The position numbers and the translations under genes are program-made. Below the pieces are notes generated by a model. That model ran no database searches. It was not told the DNA's origin and worked only from the letters and a program-made list of their open reading frames with translations. 46,780 nucleotides of DNA, taken from the NCBI GenBank assembly GCA_946187555.1, contig CAMHQP010000009.1, positions 1-46,780 on the forward strand, in the 5' to 3' direction. Positions 43,023 to 46,780 of this stretch are shown piece after piece. Source of the stretch: an uncultured Bacteroidales bacterium (GTDB taxonomy: Bacteria; Bacteroidota; Bacteroidia; Bacteroidales; Paludibacteraceae). Within the stretch, counting starts at the first letter, position 1. The number at the start of each line of letters is the position of its first letter.

Positions 43023-43883
43023 TTAACCAAGGTAAGTCTGCAAAATTCTGCTTCGTTGACCGGACTCGAGTTTGTGGATCGCTTTCTCTTTGATCTGGCG
43101 CACACGCTCGCGGGTAAGATGTAACTCATCGCCGATCTCCTCCAGCGTCTTCTCGGGTGTACCGATACCAAAGAACTTACGTAAGATATCCGCCTCACGG
43201 GGGGTGAGCGTAGCCAAGGCACGACCGATCTCGGTGGAGAGCGACTCGTTAATAAGGCCACGATCCGCATTCGGCGAATCCTCGTTGACCATCACGTCGA
43301 TCAGACTATTGTCCTCTCCTTCCACAAACGGCGCGTCCACACTCACGTGACGGCCGGACATCTTCAGCGTCTCTGCGATCTTATCTACCGGAATATCCAG
43401 CATCTCTGCCAGCTCTTCGGCACTTGGCTTGCGCTCGTTCTCTTGCTCGAAACGCTGATAAGCCTTGTTGATCTTGTTCATCGAGCCGACTTGGTTGAGA
43501 GGCAGACGTACGATACGACTCTGCTCTGCCAATGCCTGCAAAATAGATTGGCGGATCCACCATACAGCGTAGGAGATGAACTTGAATCCTCTGGTCTCAT
43601 CGAATTTCTCGGCTGCTTTGATCAGACCCAGGTTGCCTTCGTTAATCAAATCCGGAAGGCTCAAACCTTGGTTCTGGTACTGCTTAGCAACCGACACTAC
43701 AAAGCGTAAGTTACTACGAACCAGTTCCTCCAATGCCGCGCGGTCTCCATTACGGATACGGCCGGCCAACTCTACTTCACGATCCACGGAAATCAGATCC
43801 TCTCGACCGATCTCTTGCAGATACTTGTCCAGACTCGCTGACTCACGATTGGTGATAGATTTTGTAATTTTTAATTGACGCAT
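43023..43883 (-). CDS. rpoD: Primary RNA polymerase sigma factor (Bacteroidetes type)
   Basis: A 286-residue sigma-70 group 1 factor of the short Bacteroidetes type lacking region 1.1. It starts [17 protein letters not shown], followed by region 2 ([32 protein letters not shown] for promoter melting), region 3 ([12 protein letters not shown]) and region 4 with the helix-turn-helix [20 protein letters not shown]. It recognises the TTTG/TAnnTTTG promoters seen throughout the window. Immediately upstream of the ATG is an AU-rich hairpin, and a longer palindrome lies 35-60 bp upstream. A tRNA gene is 134 bp upstream on the same strand. Confidence 0.96.
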   Translation of the reverse strand: MRQLKITKSITNRESASLDKYLQEIGREDLISVDREVELAGRIRNGDRAALEELVRSNLRFVVSVAKQYQNQGLSLPDLINEGNLGLIKAAEKFDETRGFKFISYAVWWIRQSILQALAEQSRIVRLPLNQVGSMNKINKAYQRFEQENERKPSAEELAEMLDIPVDKIAETLKMSGRHVSVDAPFVEGEDNSLIDVMVNEDSPNADRGLINESLSTEIGRALATLTPREADILRKFFGIGTPEKTLEEIGDELHLTRERVRQIKEKAIHKLESGQRSRILQTYLG

Positions 43884-43899
43884 GTATAAACTTTTATAC
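43884..43899 (-). promoter_or_regulatory. Hairpin abutting the rpoD start codon
   Basis: GTATAAA (43884-43890) and TTTATAC (43893-43899) are complementary, 2 bp apart; in mRNA the stem ends at the base before AUG. Confidence 0.5.
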
Positions 43900-43917
43900 T
43901 ATTCTCTTTAATGGGGT

Positions 43918-43942
43918 CCCCGCAAATTTAAAATTTGTGGGG
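43918..43942. promoter_or_regulatory. 25-bp palindrome with a -7 box, upstream of rpoD
   Basis: Arms CCCCGCAAATTT (43918-43929) and AAATTTGTGGGG (43931-43942) match except one G-U. The minus strand contains TAAATTTG (43923-43930), a -7-like box, but there is no TTTG 20 bp upstream. Candidate operator/promoter of rpoD. Confidence 0.45.
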
Positions 43943-44017
43943 AGAGCGGAGGCACAAGTCGTCCCATCGATTTAGCGGAGCGGTATCGATTTTACGATCT
44001 TGTTGCCGAACGCGAAG

Positions 44018-44091
44018 TGATTCGGGCGGGATTCGAACCCGCGACCCACAGCTTAGAAGGCTGTTGCTCTATCCAACTGAGCTACCGAACC
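44018..44091 (-). tRNA. tRNA-Arg(UCU)
   Basis: A 74-nt cloverleaf on the minus strand. Acceptor arms GGTTCGG and CCGAATC pair with one G-U; the anticodon stem ACAGC/GCTGT holds loop CTTCTAA with anticodon TCT. The T arm is GCGGG-TTCGAAT-CCCGC. The discriminator is A; CCA is not encoded. It reads AGA (and AGG by wobble). A GCGCGC-AAAAA-GCGCGC inverted repeat (44092-44108) lies between promoter and tRNA. Confidence 0.96.
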
Positions 44092-44107
44092 GCGCGCAAA
44101 AAGCGCG

Positions 44108-44139
44108 CAAAGGTACAACAAAAATTTGGAATACGCAAA
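44108..44139 (-). promoter_or_regulatory. Promoter for tRNA-Arg
   Basis: Minus strand: -33 TTTG (44136-44139), 20-bp spacer, -7 TACCTTTG (44108-44115). Confidence 0.85.
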
Positions 44140-44155
44140 TAAAATCGTACTTTTG
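44125..44155 (+). promoter_or_regulatory. Orphan + strand promoter facing trxA antisense
   Basis: -33 TTTG (44125-44128), 19-bp spacer, -7 TACTTTTG (44148-44155). The only gene downstream, trxA, is on the other strand. Confidence 0.5.
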
Positions 44156-44175
44156 CGGCTTTTTGTGTGCTTTTT

Positions 44176-44490
44176 TTACAGAATAGCATCAAAAAGTTGT
44201 GCCAAATCCTGCTTTCTGCATGCACCTACGTGCCGGTTAACCAACTCGCCGTTCTGGAAGAAGAGCATCGTCGGAATGTTCATGATGCCGTACTCCTCGC
44301 AGGTGTCCGGGTTGTCGTCCACATTCAGTTTGCCGACAACCACTTTTCCGTCGTACTCGTTGCTCAACTCTTCAAGAATCGGCAGCATCATCTTGCACGG
44401 GCCGCACCATGCTGCCCAGAAATCTACTACTACCGGTTTGCCTGACGCAATCACATCCTTGATGTTAGCGTCTGTAATTTCTACTGTCAT
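44176..44490 (-). CDS. trxA: Thioredoxin
   Basis: A 104-residue cytosolic thioredoxin with active site WCGPC (Cys29, Cys32), preceded by VVDFWAAWCGPC and followed by the cis-Pro segment NIPTMLFFQNG. It transfers reducing equivalents to disulfide-bearing proteins. Length is typical. It starts 2 bp after the clpC stop, so it is co-transcribed with the ATPase gene. Confidence 0.96.
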   Translation of the reverse strand: MTVEITDANIKDVIASGKPVVVDFWAAWCGPCKMMLPILEELSNEYDGKVVVGKLNVDDNPDTCEEYGIMNIPTMLFFQNGELVNRHVGACRKQDLAQLFDAIL

Positions 44491-44492
44491 AC

Positions 44493-46754
44493 TTATATCT
44501 TTTTAATGGTTATTTTTTTCTGATTCGGTCTGCGCAGCAGGATATCCGTCAGCGGATCCTCCAGATACGTCTGTACCGCCCGCTTCACCGGACGCGCACC
44601 GTTCTTGCTGTCCAGACTCTTGTCCACCAACTGGTCGATCGCCTCGTTCGAAACCGCCAGACGGTGACCTTGTTTACGTAATCGTTGCTGCAGTTGTCCC
44701 ACCTCTATACGCACGATCTGCGAGATGCTGTCTTTGTTAAGCGGCTCGAAGGTTACCACGTTATCGATTCGGTTGACGAACTCCGGCGGAAACTGCTTCT
44801 GCAGCGCCTTGAGCATCGTCGCGTTGATACGTTTCTGATCCATCTCGCCGGCATCAAACCCGATACCTGCACCGAACTCCTGCGCCTGACGCGTACCCAC
44901 GTTACCCGTCAGCACGATGACCGTGTTCCGGAAATCAACGTTATGTCCCTGCCTGTCCGTCAAACGACCTTCGTCCAGCACTTGCAGCAACACATTGAAG
45001 ATATCCGGATGGGCTTTCTCTATTTCGTCAAACAGGATGATCGAGTAGGGTTTTCTCCTAACCGCCTCCGTCAATTTACCGCCGTCTTCATGCGCTACAT
45101 AACCCGGAGGAGCGCCCACAAGCAGGCTCGCCGTGTGTTTCTCCATATATTCGGACATGTCAAAACGCACGATCGCATCCTTGCTGCCGAACATCTCCTC
45201 CGCCAGACACTGCGCCAGGTAGGTCTTACCTACACCCGTCTGACCCAGGAAGAAGAACGTCCCGATGGGTCTTTTAGGGTCACGCAGACCAAGTCTGCTG
45301 CGCTGGATAGCGCGTACTACCGTCTCCACGGCTGTGTCCTGACCGATCACGCGGCGTTTGATGGAGTCGGCCATCGTTCTCAGACGTTCGGTCTCTGCCG
45401 TCGCCACGCGCTGAACGGGTACACCGCTCATCATGCTTACTACCCCCGCTACATCTTCCGTCGTGATGATATACGGTGCCTCTTGTTTCTCTTGCTGCGC
45501 ATGACTGCGCGCACCTACCTCATCCATCACGTCGATTGCCTTATCAGGAAAAGCGCGGTCAGTCAGATAGCGCTCACTCAGCTCCACGCAGGCTTTGATC
45601 ACCGCATCCGAATAAACCACATGGTGGTAATCCGCATAATGCTCACTCAACTTTCGAAGGATACCCACGGTCTCCTCCGCAGTCGTCGGGCGAACAATCA
45701 CTTTCTGGAAACGACGCTCCAATGCACCGTCTTTCTCGATCGACTTGGCATACTCGGCGGTTGTCGTAGCACCGATACATTGTACCTCGCCGCGCGCGAG
45801 CGCAGGCTTCAGTATATTCGCCGCGTCCAGCGATCCCGAGGCATTACCCGCACCGATCAGCGTGTGAATCTCATCGACGAAGAGGATGATCTCCGGGTGG
45901 TCACGTAACTCAGTAATCACCTGTTTCATGCGCTCCTCAAACTGACCTCTGTACGTTGTACCGGCAACCATTGAAGCGATATCCAGTGTCACGATCCGTT
46001 TGCCTTGAAGGGCACCTGCATCCTCGCTCACGATACGCGTCGCCAAGCCCTCTACGATAGCGGACTTACCTACACCCGGATCGCCCAGTAGGATGGGGTT
46101 GTTCTTCTTTCTTCGACTCAAGATCTGCAGCACGCGCTCGATCTCATTCTCACGCCCTACCACCGGATCTAACTTACCCTCTTTGGCCTGTTGGATCAGG
46201 TCACGACCGTACTTATCCAGCGCCGTCGTCTTGCTCTTCTTGCCCTTCTGTGTCTCACGCTGCGGTTGCCAGTTGGACTCATTGACGTCACCTACCTGCT
46301 CGTTACCCTCCTGCGGGTACTCGATCGACTCATGCGGCTGGTTATAGGTCTCCACGAGTTGATCATAGGTGATCTTCCACTCGCGCTCCATATAAATAGC
46401 GGTCTTATTGATCCGCTCGCGCATAATAGCCATCAGCATATGTACGGAGCAAACGGCCTCCGTGCGATACTCCCGACTGATACCCTCCGCAATGCGGAAG
46501 ATACGCTCGGTGCTCGCGCTGATGGACAGGTTCTGCGGCGCTTCTGTGCCGCGAACCGAGTCCTCGATGGCTTGCTTGGCCTGCTCGGGGTCAAAATGCA
46601 ACTGACGCAACAAATCAAACGCGGAACCTTCGCCCACACGAATGATCGCCAGCATCAAGTGTGCCGGTTCAACGCTCTCACTCTTCAGACGTTCCGCCTC
46701 TTCCTGAGCGTATAGGATAATCTTGTTCGTGTTCTGTGTTACAATCATCATCAT
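44493..46754 (-). CDS. ClpC-like AAA+ unfoldase lacking the M-domain
   Basis: A 753-residue two-ring AAA+ protein. Residues 1-140 are the Clp N-domain ([20 protein letters not shown]). The first AAA module has LGDPGVGKS (223-231); the second has LGQTGVGKT (503-511) and [20 protein letters not shown]. The ClpP-binding loop IGF is at 631-633. By sequence it is ClpC-like, but the coiled-coil M-domain expected near 418-428 is missing, giving the length of E. coli ClpA. The unfoldase feeds ClpP. Start ATG 46752-46754; its promoter is beyond the window. A CTAATC-type repeat precedes it. Confidence 0.93.
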   Translation of the reverse strand: MMMIVTQNTNKIILYAQEEAERLKSESVEPAHLMLAIIRVGEGSAFDLLRQLHFDPEQAKQAIEDSVRGTEAPQNLSISASTERIFRIAEGISREYRTEAVCSVHMLMAIMRERINKTAIYMEREWKITYDQLVETYNQPHESIEYPQEGNEQVGDVNESNWQPQRETQKGKKSKTTALDKYGRDLIQQAKEGKLDPVVGRENEIERVLQILSRRKKNNPILLGDPGVGKSAIVEGLATRIVSEDAGALQGKRIVTLDIASMVAGTTYRGQFEERMKQVITELRDHPEIILFVDEIHTLIGAGNASGSLDAANILKPALARGEVQCIGATTTAEYAKSIEKDGALERRFQKVIVRPTTAEETVGILRKLSEHYADYHHVVYSDAVIKACVELSERYLTDRAFPDKAIDVMDEVGARSHAQQEKQEAPYIITTEDVAGVVSMMSGVPVQRVATAETERLRTMADSIKRRVIGQDTAVETVVRAIQRSRLGLRDPKRPIGTFFFLGQTGVGKTYLAQCLAEEMFGSKDAIVRFDMSEYMEKHTASLLVGAPPGYVAHEDGGKLTEAVRRKPYSIILFDEIEKAHPDIFNVLLQVLDEGRLTDRQGHNVDFRNTVIVLTGNVGTRQAQEFGAGIGFDAGEMDQKRINATMLKALQKQFPPEFVNRIDNVVTFEPLNKDSISQIVRIEVGQLQQRLRKQGHRLAVSNEAIDQLVDKSLDSKNGARPVKRAVQTYLEDPLTDILLRRPNQKKITIKKI

Positions 46755-46757
46755 TTC

Positions 46758-46780
46758 CCTAATCTCTAATTCACTAATTC
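46758..46780. repeat. CTAAT(C/T) heptamers at window end
   Basis: CCTAATC, TCTAATT and CACTAATT directly upstream of the clpC-like start; may continue past the window. Confidence 0.7.

Noticed and set aside
42752..43270. 172-codon minus frame after rpoD
   Set aside because: It crosses the terminator, a tandem repeat and the small RHH gene on the other strand; composition is repeat-driven.
43935..44186. Plus-strand ORF with GGIRTRDPQLRRLLLYPTEL
   Set aside because: This is the well-known false translation across the reverse strand of a tRNA gene; it covers tRNA-Arg.

Overview
The window reads as chromosomal core DNA of a member of the Bacteroidota, most likely order Bacteroidales. The evidence is the promoter type (TTTG about 20 bp upstream of TAnnTTTG), an RpoD of the short Bacteroidetes type, secreted proteins with type IX secretion (T9SS)-like C-termini, and Bacteroidales-type conserved proteins. 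There is no insertion sequence, phage, integrase, CRISPR array or rRNA. One tRNA gene, tRNA-Arg(UCU), is present.

Layout. 1-5.1 kb: start of pgk, a Kelch-like lipoprotein, 5-formyl-THF cyclo-ligase, a conserved hypothetical, a polyprenyl diphosphate synthase and D-Ala-D-Ala ligase. 5.1-17.0 kb: a YtxH/holin-like membrane pair, then a minus-strand operon running from a secreted 478-aa protein to a 2246-aa adhesin-like repeat protein, a beta-barrel protein, exonuclease VII large subunit and a helix-hairpin-helix protein. 17.0-19.5 kb: a reduced ComEC, ribulose-phosphate epimerase and an atypical OmpR-type regulator. 19.6-22.1 kb (+): asparaginase and PepD dipeptidase. 22.0-29.9 kb (-): C-terminal processing protease, dCMP deaminase, phosphoethanolamine transferase, Mpl, trigger factor and TypA. 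30.3 kb (+): a 94-aa exported protein with its own regulated promoter. 30.7-37.7 kb (-): LptF/G permease, Tgt, PanD, a small membrane protein and a 1331-aa secreted protein. 37.9-46.8 kb: glycogen phosphorylase (-), a short RNase R-like nuclease, an outer-membrane protein and a ribbon-helix-helix protein (+), then RpoD, tRNA-Arg, thioredoxin and a ClpC-like unfoldase (-).

Three themes stand out. First, several housekeeping proteins look trimmed: trigger factor lacks its PPIase domain, the ClpC-like protein lacks the M-domain, the RNase R-like protein lacks its N-terminal cold-shock domains, ComEC is only the membrane core, and XseA has a short C-terminal coil with no xseB nearby. Second, short tandem repeats with units of 7, 9, 10, 11 and 15 bp sit exactly at gene borders. 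Some encode protein ends or in-frame insertions, and one is telomere-like with G-quadruplex potential just upstream of a start codon. Third, promoters are very regular (20-bp spacing), often divergent with back-to-back -33 boxes, and the gene for the cognate primary sigma factor is in the same window.

Envelope biogenesis (ddl, mpl, polyprenyl synthase, eptA-like, lptF/G, surface proteins) and proteostasis (tig, clpC, trxA, ctp) are the main functional groups. Family assignments come from recognised motifs and gene lengths; no database search was possible.
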